Below the pieces are notes generated by a model. The model ran no database searches. It was not told the origin of the DNA and saw only the letters and a program-made list of their open reading frames with translations. This document shows, piece after piece, positions 1 through 7,804 of a DNA stretch of 64,000 nt (positions within the stretch are counted from its first letter, which is position 1; every line of letters starts with the position of its first letter). This DNA is from Microbacteriaceae bacterium VKM Ac-2855. GTDB taxonomy: Bacteria; Actinomycetota; Actinomycetes; Actinomycetales; Microbacteriaceae. The stretch is from NCBI GenBank assembly GCA_013204985.1, contig JABMLG010000002.1, positions 1 through 64,000 of the forward strand. Direction: 5' to 3'. Both the position numbers and the translations under genes were made by a program.

Positions 1-70
1 GGAAGCTAAGACTCTCAGCGCCGATGGTACTGCAGGGGGGACCCTGTGGGAGAGTAGGACACCGCCGGAC
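1..70 (+). rRNA. rrf: 5S ribosomal RNA, 3' part
   Basis: The first bases carry the conserved 3' half of bacterial 5S rRNA: the CUCAGCGCCGAUGGUACUGC segment followed by the GGGG...CCC helix and the GUGGGAGAGUAGGAC segment typical of actinobacterial 5S. The 5' end and the rest of the rRNA operon lie outside the window. The mature 3' end near base 70 is estimated from the conserved ending. Two strong hairpins follow immediately, as expected at the end of an rRNA operon. Confidence 0.93.
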
Positions 71-77
71 ACCCATT

Positions 78-113
78 AACGAAAGCGACCCGCCACGCGG
101 GTCGCTTTCGTTT
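78..113 (+). terminator. rRNA operon terminator 1
   Basis: Bases 78-93 and 97-112 form a perfect 16-bp stem around a 3-nt loop and end in a short T run. It lies directly after the 5S rRNA, so it is read as the intrinsic terminator of the rRNA operon. Confidence 0.9.
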
Positions 114-147
114 ATCAGCAGATACACGTGTCCACAGAACACACACC

Positions 148-176
148 GATGGCCACCCAGACTCTGGGTGGCCATC
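148..176 (+). terminator. rRNA operon terminator 2 (tandem)
   Basis: A second perfect stem (148-160 with 164-176, 13 bp, loop ACT) follows the first by about 35 bp. The T run after it is weak. Tandem terminators are common after rRNA operons. Confidence 0.7.
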
Positions 177-227
177 CGTGTTTAACGCCCGCGATCGAAT
201 CCGTTGTGCGGACTTCGTCCTCCGCGC

Positions 228-256
228 TTGCGATCGGCCTGTGCTTCGGTTATTCT
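228..256 (+). promoter_or_regulatory. Predicted sigma-70-type promoter of rplJL
   Basis: A TTGCGA -35 element (228-233) and a TATTCT -10 element (251-256) are separated by exactly 17 bp. The predicted transcription start is near 263, giving an unusually long leader of about 220 nt before rplJ. Confidence 0.55.
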
Positions 257-262
257 TGACGA

Positions 263-480
263 AGCCAAAGACCGCCGGTTTTCGATGTGCACCGAGGTGG
301 GTTCTCCCATCACGTTTCACTCGGACGAAGGATTCGCAGAGCGAACCGCCCGCGCAGGTGTGAACGAGATCTTGCCTCGCGATTCATCGCGAACCAGAAG
401 CTCCGAGCGCTTGCGCCGGAGCTTTTTTCTTTGCTCAGTTTCCTTGAGGGCTACCGGCACGAGAATTCACAGGAGTGGCC
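263..480 (+). promoter_or_regulatory. rplJ leader with attenuator-like hairpin (L10 leader candidate)
   Basis: This long untranslated leader contains a hairpin at 398-424: an AAGCTCCG arm, an inner GCG/CGC extension and a CGGAGCTT arm, followed directly by a six-T run. It therefore has the form of an intrinsic terminator lying upstream of rplJ with no gene before it. In many bacteria the L10(L12)4 complex binds a leader of this kind and represses its own operon. That this leader works by premature termination is inference; I did not fold the whole RNA. Confidence 0.55.
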
Positions 481-996
481 ATGGCGAACAAGGAAGCCTC
501 GGTTGCCGAACTCACGGACAAGTTCCAGAGCTCGACCGCCGTTCTGCTGACCGAGTACCGCGGTCTCACTGTTGCTCAGCTGAAGACGCTGCGCAAGGAA
601 ATCAGTGAGCACGCAACCTACGCCGTGGTGAAGAACACGCTGACCAAGATCGCGGCGAACAACGCCGGGATCTCGTCCTTCGACGACGAACTCGCCGGCC
701 CTTCGGCCATCGCGTTCGTGCACGGTGACCCTGTCGCCGTTGCGAAGTCGCTGCGTGCCTTCGCCAAGGCGAACCCCCTTCTCGTGGTCAAGGGTGGTTA
801 CTTCGACGGTAACCCGCTGACCGCAGAAGAGGTAGGCAAGCTCGCCGACCTCGAGTCCCGCGAAGTTCTGCTCGGCAAGCTTGCCGGCGCCTTCAAGGCC
901 TCGCTGTTCGGTGCTGCATATCTGTTCAACGCACCGTTGTCGAAGGCCGTTCGCACGGTCGAGGCGCTGCGCGAGAAGCAGGAGTCCGCGAGCTAG
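481..996 (+). CDS. rplJ: 50S ribosomal protein L10
   Basis: Encodes ribosomal protein L10 (171 aa), which anchors L7/L12 dimers to the stalk base of the large subunit. The N-terminal part has the family pattern [12 protein letters not shown]...[17 protein letters not shown], followed by [11 protein letters not shown] and the [13 protein letters not shown] block. The C-terminal helix that binds L12 dimers is present. The ATG at 481 is chosen over an in-frame GTG at 475, because that GTG overlaps the AGGAG ribosome-binding site (471-475), which is well spaced from 481. It is cotranscribed with rplL, 63 bp downstream, as in nearly all bacteria. Confidence 0.97.
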   Translation: MANKEASVAELTDKFQSSTAVLLTEYRGLTVAQLKTLRKEISEHATYAVVKNTLTKIAANNAGISSFDDELAGPSAIAFVHGDPVAVAKSLRAFAKANPLLVVKGGYFDGNPLTAEEVGKLADLESREVLLGKLAGAFKASLFGAAYLFNAPLSKAVRTVEALREKQESAS

Positions 997-1059
997 TCAC
1001 TTCCCTCCGGGAAGTACGAGACACGCGGTTACGAGACAAGAAAAACAAGGAGAAAAATC

Positions 1060-1443
1060 ATGGCAAAGCTGTCGCAGGACGAGCTCATCGAGGCTTTCAA
1101 GGAGCTCACGCTCATCGAGCTGTCGGAGTTCGTCAAGAAGTTCGAAGAGGTCTTCGAGGTCACCGCTGCTGCTCCCGTCGCGGTCGCCGCGGCCGGTGGC
1201 GCTGCTGCTGACGTCGAAGAGGTCGAAGAGAAGACCGAGTTCGACGTGGTCCTCGAGGCCGCTGGCGAGAAGAAGATCCAGGTCATCAAGGAGGTGCGCG
1301 CGCTCACCAGCCTCGGCCTCGGTGAGGCGAAGGCACTCGTCGATGGCGCCCCCAAGGCTGTCCTCGAGGGCGTCAACAAGGAAGCCGCTGAGAAGGCCAA
1401 GGAGCAGCTCGAGGCTGCTGGCGCCACCGTCACGGTCAAGTAG
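1060..1443 (+). CDS. rplL: 50S ribosomal protein L7/L12
   Basis: Encodes the stalk protein L7/L12 (127 aa), which recruits translational GTPases to the ribosome. Visible parts are the N-terminal dimerisation domain (about residues 1-35), an Ala-rich hinge (about 38-52) and the C-terminal domain. That last domain carries the conserved [22 protein letters not shown] segment (about 68-90) and ends in GATVTVK. The start has a clear AAGGAG site. The gene follows rplJ and is closed by an 18-bp terminator stem, so rplJ-rplL form a complete two-gene unit. Confidence 0.98.
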   Translation: MAKLSQDELIEAFKELTLIELSEFVKKFEEVFEVTAAAPVAVAAAGGAAADVEEVEEKTEFDVVLEAAGEKKIQVIKEVRALTSLGLGEAKALVDGAPKAVLEGVNKEAAEKAKEQLEAAGATVTVK

Positions 1444-1470
1444 TCACTGCCTTCGGGCACACTTCTCTAC

Positions 1471-1510
1471 GCGAAAGGCGTCACTCCCTGCCGGGAGTGA
1501 CGCCTTTCGC
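1471..1510 (+). terminator. Terminator of rplJL
   Basis: A perfect 18-bp stem (1471-1488 with 1493-1510) around a TGCC loop lies 27 bp after the rplL stop. The 3' arm contains a TTT run but no T tail follows, so termination efficiency is uncertain. Confidence 0.8.
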
Positions 1511-1545
1511 CGTGTGCGCAGCCTTCCAGCTTCTATGATCGGGAC

Positions 1546-2013
1546 GTGACTGTGCACGCATCCTCCGCCCTCGCGAGCGCCGGCGACGACGCCTCGCTGA
1601 GCGAGTTGCTCAGCGACCTCGTGTCGGTGACGCACCGAATGACACGCCTCGCGGCGCAAGCGACCGGTAATCAGGAGTCTCCAGCCGTGTGGCGCACCCT
1701 GTCGGTGCTCGTCGGCCTGGGGCCCATGCGGTTGGGTGAATTGGCGGTGCAGAGTCGTGTGTCCCAACCCACCATGACGAAGATCGTGAAGAACCTCGTC
1801 GAGGAGGGATGGATCGAGCGCCTCGCCGACAAAGCGGATGCGCGGGCGTGGCAGATCGGTGCGACGTCCGTGGGCGCGGCGGCCCTCAACGACTGGCGGA
1901 CGCAGCTCGGCGACGCCCTGACCCCGATTTTCCGCGATCTCTCCGCAGAGGACAGGCGCACCCTGGAGCGTTCGGTCGAGATCATGGTCGACCGGCTCGC
2001 AGTGAGTGGCTGA
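1546..2013 (+). CDS. MarR-family winged-helix regulator
   Basis: A 155-aa DNA-binding protein of the MarR family. It has the usual order: an N-terminal dimerisation helix, the wHTH around residues 60-95 (LGELAVQSRVSQPTMTKIVKNLVEEGWIER), the wing with DKADARAWQIGAT, and a C-terminal dimerisation helix. Length is normal for the family. The start is a GTG at 1546. The gene stands alone, divergent from nothing obvious and converging on the small GNAT gene at 2017, so its target cannot be read from context. Confidence 0.88.
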   Translation: MTVHASSALASAGDDASLSELLSDLVSVTHRMTRLAAQATGNQESPAVWRTLSVLVGLGPMRLGELAVQSRVSQPTMTKIVKNLVEEGWIERLADKADARAWQIGATSVGAAALNDWRTQLGDALTPIFRDLSAEDRRTLERSVEIMVDRLAVSG

Positions 2014-2016
2014 GCC

Positions 2017-2304
2017 CTACCGAGGCCATTCGATCGCGACGGCCGCGTCGGGATGCTTACGCAGATACGCGGCGATGAACGGGCAGCGCGGAACGACAGT
2101 GTCTCCGGATTCCGCAACGTTGGCGAGAGCCTCGCGCGCGAGGATGCTGCCGAGGCCGTGACCTTCCCAGCCGTCGCCGATTTCCGTGTGCGTGAAGACC
2201 ACGCGCCCCAGGCGTCGGGTGTAGGCGGCGAACCCAGCGGCGACGCCGTCCACCGTGATATCGAAGCGGGAGAGCGCGGGATTGTCGGTGACCGTTGTCG
2301 TCAT
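2017..2304 (-). CDS. Small GNAT-like N-acetyltransferase (YjdJ/Acetyltransf_CG type)
   Basis: A 95-aa protein matching the short GCN5-related fold found in the YjdJ group. It has the acetyl-CoA loop region as EGHGLGSILAREAL (about residues 47-60) and the ending VPRCPFIAAYLRKHPD, which is characteristic of this subfamily. Members of this group are about 90-100 residues, so it is complete. The substrate is not known for the subfamily. It is convergent with the MarR gene, with only 3 bp between the stop codons. Confidence 0.85.
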   Translation of the reverse strand: MTTTVTDNPALSRFDITVDGVAAGFAAYTRRLGRVVFTHTEIGDGWEGHGLGSILAREALANVAESGDTVVPRCPFIAAYLRKHPDAAVAIEWPR

Positions 2305-2311
2305 GTCCCTA

Positions 2312-2343
2312 TTCTGCTCCGTCGGTCTTCTGCTCCGTCGGTC
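2312..2343. repeat. 16-bp tandem duplication
   Basis: The 16-base unit TTCTGCTCCGTCGGTC occurs twice in direct tandem, just upstream of the small GNAT gene start. It is perfect, so it is probably a recent slippage event. Confidence 0.8.
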
Positions 2344-2408
2344 GCGCCGGGGTGAAGAGGTGGCGGTGGGCGATGGTCACGACGTCGGCGATCTTGCTCA
2401 GCCCGGTC

Positions 2409-2434
2409 GCTCACCCCGGCCGCTCACCCCGGCC
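2409..2434. repeat. 13-bp tandem duplication at the lacI-type 3' end
   Basis: The unit GCTCACCCCGGCC occurs twice in tandem. It overlaps the last codons of the LacI-family gene (stop at 2424-2426) and duplicates the stop-codon neighbourhood. Confidence 0.75.
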
Positions 2435-3455
2435 GCAGTGCCCGTGGCGCCGACGTGCTGGTACGGATGCGCAGTGTCGCGGGAATCGTCGTGTGGTGCG
2501 CAGCGGGCACCTCCGCTCCGAGATCACCGAGTCGCTTCAGGATGATCGCGACAGCGCGTTCGCCGAGCTGGCGGGGGTCCTGTCGGATCGACGTCAGTCC
2601 GAACATCTCGGCGAGCGGATGGTCGTCGATCCCGATGATCGAGAGGTCGTCCGGGATCGACAATCCCAGCTCGCGTGCCGCGAGGATGACGCCGATGGCG
2701 ATCTCATCGGCGGCGGCGAAGATCGCGGTGGGTCGGTTGTGCGGGTTGCCGAGCACTTGGCGGCCCGCTTCGTGGCCGCCCGGGATGTCGAACGTGGTCG
2801 CGACGAATCGGCTTTCGTCATACGGCAGGCCCGCGCCGGCCAGCGCGTCCTGGAACCCTCGCAGGCGACGCGTGTGGACCCGGAAGTCCATCTCCTCCTC
2901 CGCCAGACCGCCGATGTGCATGATCCGTTCGTGACCGAGCGAGATCAGGTGTTCGGTCGCGAGGCGTGCGACGGCGACGTCGTCGATCGAGAAAGTGGGG
3001 ATGCCGGGAAGCGCGCCACCGATACCCACGACAGGCTTCCCGAGCGCCAGGAGCGACTCGGTCTCTTCGGGGGAGATCTCCAGAGTGACGGCGATGATGG
3101 CGTCGACCCTCTTGCGCACCAGGTAGTACTCGAAGACGCTGCGACGCGCATCCCGCTGCTTGTCAATGTTGTAGAGCAGCAGGTCGTAACCGGCGTCGAG
3201 GAGGGCGTGCTCGATGCCCTCGATGATGCCGCCGAAGAACCACTTGTTGATGATCGGGATGATCACGCCGACGTTGTTCGTCCGCCCGGTCACGAGGCTG
3301 GACGCGTTGGAGGAGACGACGTAGCCGAGCTCGGTCGCGGCCTGTTCCACCCTCTCCTTCGTCGCCGGCGAGACGTACCCGCGCCCGCTCAGAGCCCGGG
3401 ACACCGTCGCCTTCGACACACCGGCAAGGTCTGCGACCTCCTCGATACCCGCCAT
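2424..3455 (-). CDS. LacI-family regulator of the adjacent alpha-glucoside-type importer
   Basis: A 343-aa repressor. It has the LacI helix-turn-helix at the N-terminus (EEVADLAGVSKATVSRALSG, residues 5-24), the hinge helix ending near residue 55, and a periplasmic-binding-protein-like effector domain from about residue 60. The start ATG at 3455 has a GGAGG site upstream on the minus strand. It is divergent from the sugar importer at 3804-7567, so it most likely controls that operon and itself. A consensus LacI-type operator lies at 3490-3503, between the two. The effector is probably an alpha-glucoside, by association only. Confidence 0.93.
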   Translation of the reverse strand: MAGIEEVADLAGVSKATVSRALSGRGYVSPATKERVEQAATELGYVVSSNASSLVTGRTNNVGVIIPIINKWFFGGIIEGIEHALLDAGYDLLLYNIDKQRDARRSVFEYYLVRKRVDAIIAVTLEISPEETESLLALGKPVVGIGGALPGIPTFSIDDVAVARLATEHLISLGHERIMHIGGLAEEEMDFRVHTRRLRGFQDALAGAGLPYDESRFVATTFDIPGGHEAGRQVLGNPHNRPTAIFAAADEIAIGVILAARELGLSIPDDLSIIGIDDHPLAEMFGLTSIRQDPRQLGERAVAIILKRLGDLGAEVPAAHHTTIPATLRIRTSTSAPRALRPG

Positions 3456-3489
3456 TTATGGTCCTCCGTCACCGCGCGGCATCGTTGCC

Positions 3490-3503
3490 TGCAAACGGTT
3501 CCA
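3490..3503. promoter_or_regulatory. LacI-family operator candidate
   Basis: TGCAAACGGTTCCA fits the CG-centred LacI-family consensus TGNAANCGNTTNCA at every fixed position. It lies 35 bp upstream of the LacI gene start and in the intergenic region shared with the importer operon. Confidence 0.6.
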
Positions 3504-3646
3504 GGAATTTATATCCCGGACGCTCCGGCTCCGCCACTCGAAGAATCGTCAGCCGGGATGCGAGAGCGCTCTCACCTATGTTTGACGCCAAATCGTTACC
3601 CGCGCAACGCCCCCGTTTCGCCGTCTTGTGGTTTCGTGATCTTTGT

Positions 3647-3658
3647 GGAAAGGTTTCC
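3647..3658. promoter_or_regulatory. Second palindrome between regulator and importer
   Basis: GGAAAGGTTTCC has perfect 5-bp arms around GG. It lies nearer the importer gene and could be a second regulator site. Apart from this and the operator at 3490, the 348-bp region 3456-3803 shows nothing I can name. Confidence 0.35.
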
Positions 3659-3803
3659 CTCTGTTGGGACCCCTTCCCACGAAGACCTTGCGAAAACCCT
3701 TGCACCACTCTGGTTTCTCTCAAGAACCGACATCGAGTCACCCGATCGCTGCATCGACCGGTCACGTCTCTGTCTGTGAATCAACGCTCAATGAGGAGGA
3801 AGA

Positions 3804-5132
3804 ATGCGGTCATCCCTGCACCGCCGTATCACTGCACCCCTGGCCATCCTGGCCGTCGCGGGTCTGACCCTGGCCGGATGCGCCGAGGGTGGCTCGACCG
3901 GCTCGAGCACCGACGTCGCCGGCCAGACGGTCAAGATCTCCGGTGGTATCACCGGTACCGAAGCCGACGCGCTCAACTCCACGTTCGACAAGTTCACCGA
4001 GGACACCGGCATCAAGGTCGAGTACACGGGTGACAAGAGCTTCGAGGGCAACATCGTCACGAAGGTGTCCGGTGGCTCCGCCCCCGACATCGCGATCGTG
4101 CCGCAGCCGGGTCTCCTGAAGACCCTGGTCGAGACCGGCGAGGTCAAGGAGGCCCCCGAAGGCGTCGTGGCCAACGTCGACAAGAACTGGTCGCCCGACT
4201 GGAAGACCTACGGCTCCGTCGACGGCACCTTCTACTCCGCCCCGATGCTCGCGAGCATCAAGGGCTACGTCTGGTACTCGCCGGCGAAGTTCGCCGAGTG
4301 GGGCGTCTCCGTGCCGACCACCTGGCAGGAGACCCTCGACCTGACCAAGACCATCCAGGAGAAGACCGGTGCCGCCCCGTGGTGCGCAGGCTTCGCCTCG
4401 GGTGATGCCTCCGGTTGGCCGGGCACCGACTGGATCGAGGACCTCGTCCTCCGCCAGGCCGGCCCCGACGTCTACGACCAGTGGGTCGCCGGCGACGTGA
4501 AGTTCACCGACCCCGACATCAAGGCCGCGTTCGACTCCGTGGGTCAGATCCTGCAGAACCCGGACTACGTCAACGCGGGCTTCGGCGACATCAAGTCGAT
4601 CAACTCCACCGCTTTCGCGGACGTCGCGGCCAAGGTCGCCGACGGCAGCTGCCCGCTGACCCACCAGGCTTCGTTCCTCTCGGCCAACTTCCTCGACGTG
4701 AAGAACGCCGCTGGTGAGACCCCGACCGTCGCCCCCGACGGCGACGTCTACGGCTTCGTCCTTCCGGGTGTCGAGGCCGGCGCCTCGAACATCGAGGTCG
4801 GTGGCGAGTTCGTCACCGCGTTCTCCGACTCCGCCGCGACTCAGCAGGTCCTCGAGTACATGTCCACCTCCGAGTGGGCCGATGCTCGCGTCAAGCTGGG
4901 TGGCAACATCTCCGCCAACCTGAACGCCGACCCGTCGCTGGCCTCCAGCCAGCTGCTGACCGACGCGATGACGCTGCTGCAGGACCCGAACACGACCGTC
5001 CGCTTCGACGCATCCGACCTGATGCCGTCCGTCGTGGGTGCCGGTTCGTTCTGGAAGGGCATGGTCAGCTGGATCGACGGCAAGGACACCGACACGGTTC
5101 TGAGCGACATCCAGGCCGGCTACGCGAACTGA
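3804..5132 (+). CDS. Sugar-binding lipoprotein of ABC importer (alpha-glucoside type)
   Basis: A 442-aa extracellular solute-binding protein (family 1). The signal peptide ends in a lipobox, LTLAGC, with the lipidated Cys at residue 26. The mature protein starts with a Ser/Thr/Gly linker and then the family-1 fold (VKISGGITGTEADALNSTF...). Its overall sequence, including APWCAGFASGDASGWPGTDW, resembles AglE-like alpha-glucoside binders more than maltodextrin binders. The start ATG has an AGGAGG site. It is the first gene of a binding protein-permease-permease operon without its own ATPase. In actinobacteria such importers usually borrow a shared MsiK-type ATPase from elsewhere in the genome. 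Confidence 0.9.
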   Translation: MRSSLHRRITAPLAILAVAGLTLAGCAEGGSTGSSTDVAGQTVKISGGITGTEADALNSTFDKFTEDTGIKVEYTGDKSFEGNIVTKVSGGSAPDIAIVPQPGLLKTLVETGEVKEAPEGVVANVDKNWSPDWKTYGSVDGTFYSAPMLASIKGYVWYSPAKFAEWGVSVPTTWQETLDLTKTIQEKTGAAPWCAGFASGDASGWPGTDWIEDLVLRQAGPDVYDQWVAGDVKFTDPDIKAAFDSVGQILQNPDYVNAGFGDIKSINSTAFADVAAKVADGSCPLTHQASFLSANFLDVKNAAGETPTVAPDGDVYGFVLPGVEAGASNIEVGGEFVTAFSDSAATQQVLEYMSTSEWADARVKLGGNISANLNADPSLASSQLLTDAMTLLQDPNTTVRFDASDLMPSVVGAGSFWKGMVSWIDGKDTDTVLSDIQAGYAN

Positions 5133-5166
5133 CGCCGCGGTCAACACAACTCGGCACTGAGTAGAG

Positions 5167-5195
5167 GGGGCCGCCCGCAACACGCGGGCGGCCCC
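5167..5195 (+). terminator. Hairpin between binding protein and permease
   Basis: A 12-bp GC stem (5167-5178 with 5184-5195) with loop AACAC and no T tail. At this position such hairpins usually stabilise the binding-protein mRNA or partly terminate, which lets the binding protein be made in excess of the permeases. Confidence 0.6.
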
Positions 5196-5279
5196 TGATC
5201 TCGGCTCCTGCGGCATCCGTATCTCGGACGCGGCGGCAGGGCCATCCAAGAGTCCAAGGTCGTACTCGGAAGGGTATCC

Positions 5280-6599
5280 ATGTCCGGATCCACTACGGCA
5301 GACGTCTCGAAACCCGCTCGGCGGGCTCCTCGAAACAGCCGAACCACCACCATCATCGTCAGTGTCGGCCTCGTCGTCGTCCTGGCCCTGTTCTTCATCC
5401 TGGTCACGAGCGCGCCGATGGAGGACGCCCGTCCGGTGTCCCTCGGCTTTTCGCTGAACAGCCTCTTCTTCTTCCTGGGCAACCTGCATCCGCTGGTACA
5501 GATCCCGATCATCCTCGTGATCTTCGGGGCTGTGGTCGGCGTGATCCTCGTGCTGATCGAGTACGCGCCGCGTGTCGGCAAGGGGTACTTCTACCTCCGA
5601 CTGGCCGCATGCTTCGTGATCCCCGTGCTGGCGTTCATGCTGCTGCGTCCGTATCAGAATGCGGTGCTGTACGTCGTGATCATCGCGCTGGTCCTGGGCG
5701 CCCTGCTCTTCCTCGCCGACTATCGGGCGAGTCAGGGAGCGGGCTACTTCTTCCAGCTGATCATCTTCGTGGCGCCCGCCGCGCTGATGCTGATCATCGG
5801 CCTGATCTACCCGACGATCTCGACCCTGTTCCAGTCCTTCATGGACAAGACGGGTGACAACTTCGTCGGCCTCGAGAACTACATCTGGACCTTCACCAAC
5901 CCCGAGGGCTTCTGGTCGGTGATCAACACGCTCGTCTGGGTGCTGATCGCCCCGCTCTTCTCCACGGTGTTCGGTCTGGCGTACGCAGTCTTCATCGACA
6001 AGGCCGCCGGCGAGAAGTTCCTCAAGGTGCTGGTGTTCATGCCCGTCGCGATCTCGTTCGTCGGCGCCGGCATCATCTGGAAGTTCGTCTACGACTTCCG
6101 CCAGGGCAACCAGGTCGGCCTGCTCAACGCGATCGTCACGGCCTTCGGCGGCGACCCGGTGTCGTGGCTCGACGCTCGCCCGCTCCTCAACACCCTGCTC
6201 CTGCTCGTAGTCTTCATCTGGACCCAGACGGGCTTCGCGATGGTCATCCTCTCGGCGGCGATCAAGGCAGTTCCTTCCGAGCAGCTCGAGGCGGCTCAGC
6301 TCGACGGCACCAACGCCTGGCAGAGCTTCCGCAACGTCACCGTGCCCGGAATCCGTTCGTCGCTCGTCGTGGTGCTGACCACGATCGCGATCGCGTCGTT
6401 GAAGGTATACGACATCGTCGCGGTGATGACCGGTGGTCGTGCGGACACGACCGTGCTCGGCTTCGAGATGGTCAACCAGCAGCAGCGCTTCCAGAGCTAC
6501 GGACACTCCGCGGCGCTGGCCGTGGTGCTGTTCCTCTTCGTGCTGCCCCTCATCATCTACAACGCCAACCAGATCAGGAAGCAGAGGGAGATCCGATGA
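5280..6599 (+). CDS. Sugar ABC importer permease with extra N-terminal membrane domain
   Basis: A 439-aa inner-membrane permease of the MalF/AglF type. The core (from about residue 155) carries the binding-protein-dependent transport domain, with the EAA loop EAAQLDGTNAWQSFRNVTVPGI near residue 340. Ahead of it lies an extension of about 150 residues with roughly four predicted membrane segments (around 24-43, 70-93, 103-122 and 125-145). Typical AglF proteins are about 300 residues, so this is an enlarged form. Its stop overlaps the next permease start (ATGA). It works with the lipoprotein at 3804 and the permease at 6596. Confidence 0.9.
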   Translation: MSGSTTADVSKPARRAPRNSRTTTIIVSVGLVVVLALFFILVTSAPMEDARPVSLGFSLNSLFFFLGNLHPLVQIPIILVIFGAVVGVILVLIEYAPRVGKGYFYLRLAACFVIPVLAFMLLRPYQNAVLYVVIIALVLGALLFLADYRASQGAGYFFQLIIFVAPAALMLIIGLIYPTISTLFQSFMDKTGDNFVGLENYIWTFTNPEGFWSVINTLVWVLIAPLFSTVFGLAYAVFIDKAAGEKFLKVLVFMPVAISFVGAGIIWKFVYDFRQGNQVGLLNAIVTAFGGDPVSWLDARPLLNTLLLLVVFIWTQTGFAMVILSAAIKAVPSEQLEAAQLDGTNAWQSFRNVTVPGIRSSLVVVLTTIAIASLKVYDIVAVMTGGRADTTVLGFEMVNQQQRFQSYGHSAALAVVLFLFVLPLIIYNANQIRKQREIR

Positions 6600-7567
6600 G
6601 CGTCAGCCCCGCTGGAGTCGAACTCGACACGCGTACCGCGCGCCAGATCAGCCGCGCCACGGCCAAGAGCGACAAGATGGCGCAGAAGCGCCTCACCTCG
6701 CGCGGCGCCACGATCGCGGCGATCATCATCGCGATCTTCTGGACCATCCCGACCTTCGGCCTGTTCGTCACCTCGTTCCGACCCGGTGCCGACACGCAGG
6801 CCACCGGTTGGTGGACGGTGTTCGTGAACCCTTCGTTCACGTTCGACAACTACGTGCAGGCGTTCACCTCGGGTGGCACCTCGCTGACGTTGGCGCAATC
6901 GTTCTTGAACTCGCTCGCCATCACGATCCCGGCGACCGTCTTCCCGATCGTGATCGCCTCCCTCGCCGCGTACGCCTTCGCGTGGATCGATTTCAAGGGC
7001 AAGAACCTCCTCTTCGTCTTCGTCTTCGCTCTGCAGATCGTGCCGATCCAGATGGCCCTCGTGCCGCTGTTGACGCTGTTCTCCAAGGGCCTCACGATCA
7101 ACGGCGTCGGTATCTTCCCTGGCTTCGAACTGCGCGACACGGAGCACAGCTTCGCGACGGTGTGGATCGCGCACGCGATCTTCGCCCTGCCGCTGGCGAT
7201 CTTCATGTTGCACAACTTCATCTCGGAGATCCCGGGTGAAGTCATCGAAGCGGCTCGTGTGGACGGTGCCGGTCACGGTCAGGTGTTCTTCCGGATCATC
7301 CTGCCGCTGGCGATGCCGGCGATCGCGTCGTTCGCGATCTTCCAGTTCCTCTGGGTCTGGAACGACCTCCTGGTCGCCACGATCTTCGCGCCGTCGACAT
7401 CGCTGCCACTGACGCAATCGCTGAACTCCCTCTCGGGCACCTGGGGTAACCAGTGGTTCCTGCAGTCGGCCGGTGCGTTCATCTCGATCGTCGTCCCCCT
7501 CATCGTCTTCTTCTCGCTGCAGCGCTTCTTCGTTCGCGGTCTGCTCGCCGGAGCGACGAAGGGCTGA
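6596..7567 (+). CDS. Sugar ABC importer permease (MalG/AglG type)
   Basis: A 323-aa permease with about six membrane segments. The EAA loop, EAARVDGAGHGQVFFRIILP, lies at about residue 220. It ends in the MalG-like tail QRFFVRGLLAGATKG. The ATG at 6596 overlaps the preceding stop (ATGA), so translation is coupled. The same frame stays open upstream, but that part lies within the previous gene and is not coding. No ATPase gene follows; a strong hairpin ends the operon. Confidence 0.93.
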   Translation: MSVSPAGVELDTRTARQISRATAKSDKMAQKRLTSRGATIAAIIIAIFWTIPTFGLFVTSFRPGADTQATGWWTVFVNPSFTFDNYVQAFTSGGTSLTLAQSFLNSLAITIPATVFPIVIASLAAYAFAWIDFKGKNLLFVFVFALQIVPIQMALVPLLTLFSKGLTINGVGIFPGFELRDTEHSFATVWIAHAIFALPLAIFMLHNFISEIPGEVIEAARVDGAGHGQVFFRIILPLAMPAIASFAIFQFLWVWNDLLVATIFAPSTSLPLTQSLNSLSGTWGNQWFLQSAGAFISIVVPLIVFFSLQRFFVRGLLAGATKG

Positions 7568-7611
7568 CACGTCAGACTCGGTGCGGTATGCCCTTCCCGT
7601 TCCGACTCCCA

Positions 7612-7645
7612 GGGGCCCCGACCACATGTGGTCGGGGCCCTCTTC
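7612..7645 (+). terminator. Terminator of the sugar importer operon
   Basis: A nearly perfect 12-14-bp stem (about 7613-7626 with 7627-7640), closed at the palindrome CACATGTG and followed by TCTT, lies 45 bp after the operon's last stop. Confidence 0.8.
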
Positions 7646-7674
7646 CGTGCATCCTCGGGCCGCGTCTCAGCGCC

Positions 7675-7736
7675 GCGCTGTCGTTTTCGCCGCGCGCGGG
7701 TGGCATGCCGGCCGCGCGCGGTGAAAACGACAGCGC
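7675..7736. repeat. 62-bp palindromic repeat, family A, copy 1
   Basis: The outer arms GCGCTGTCGTTTTC... and ...GAAAACGACAGCGC pair over about 25 bp, with GC-rich inner arms and a variable centre. Copies of exactly the same length recur at 39329 and 56815. It lies between the sugar operon terminator and the ABC exporter gene. Confidence 0.9.
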
Positions 7737-7804
7737 AATGCAAGCCGGTCCGCCCAGAGCGGACGAGGGGGAGCGTGTCGGGGGTCGGGCGTAAGGTCGG
7801 CTCA

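Noticed and set aside
3810-6506. A very long open frame (898 codons) on the minus strand
   Set aside because: It is antisense to the binding protein and permease genes, has low-complexity Arg/Asp/Val-rich composition and no recognisable domain. In high-GC DNA such shadows are expected.
7628-7804. Longer N-terminus of the ABC exporter
   Set aside because: The in-frame upstream part runs through the palindromic repeat and has no ribosome-binding site.
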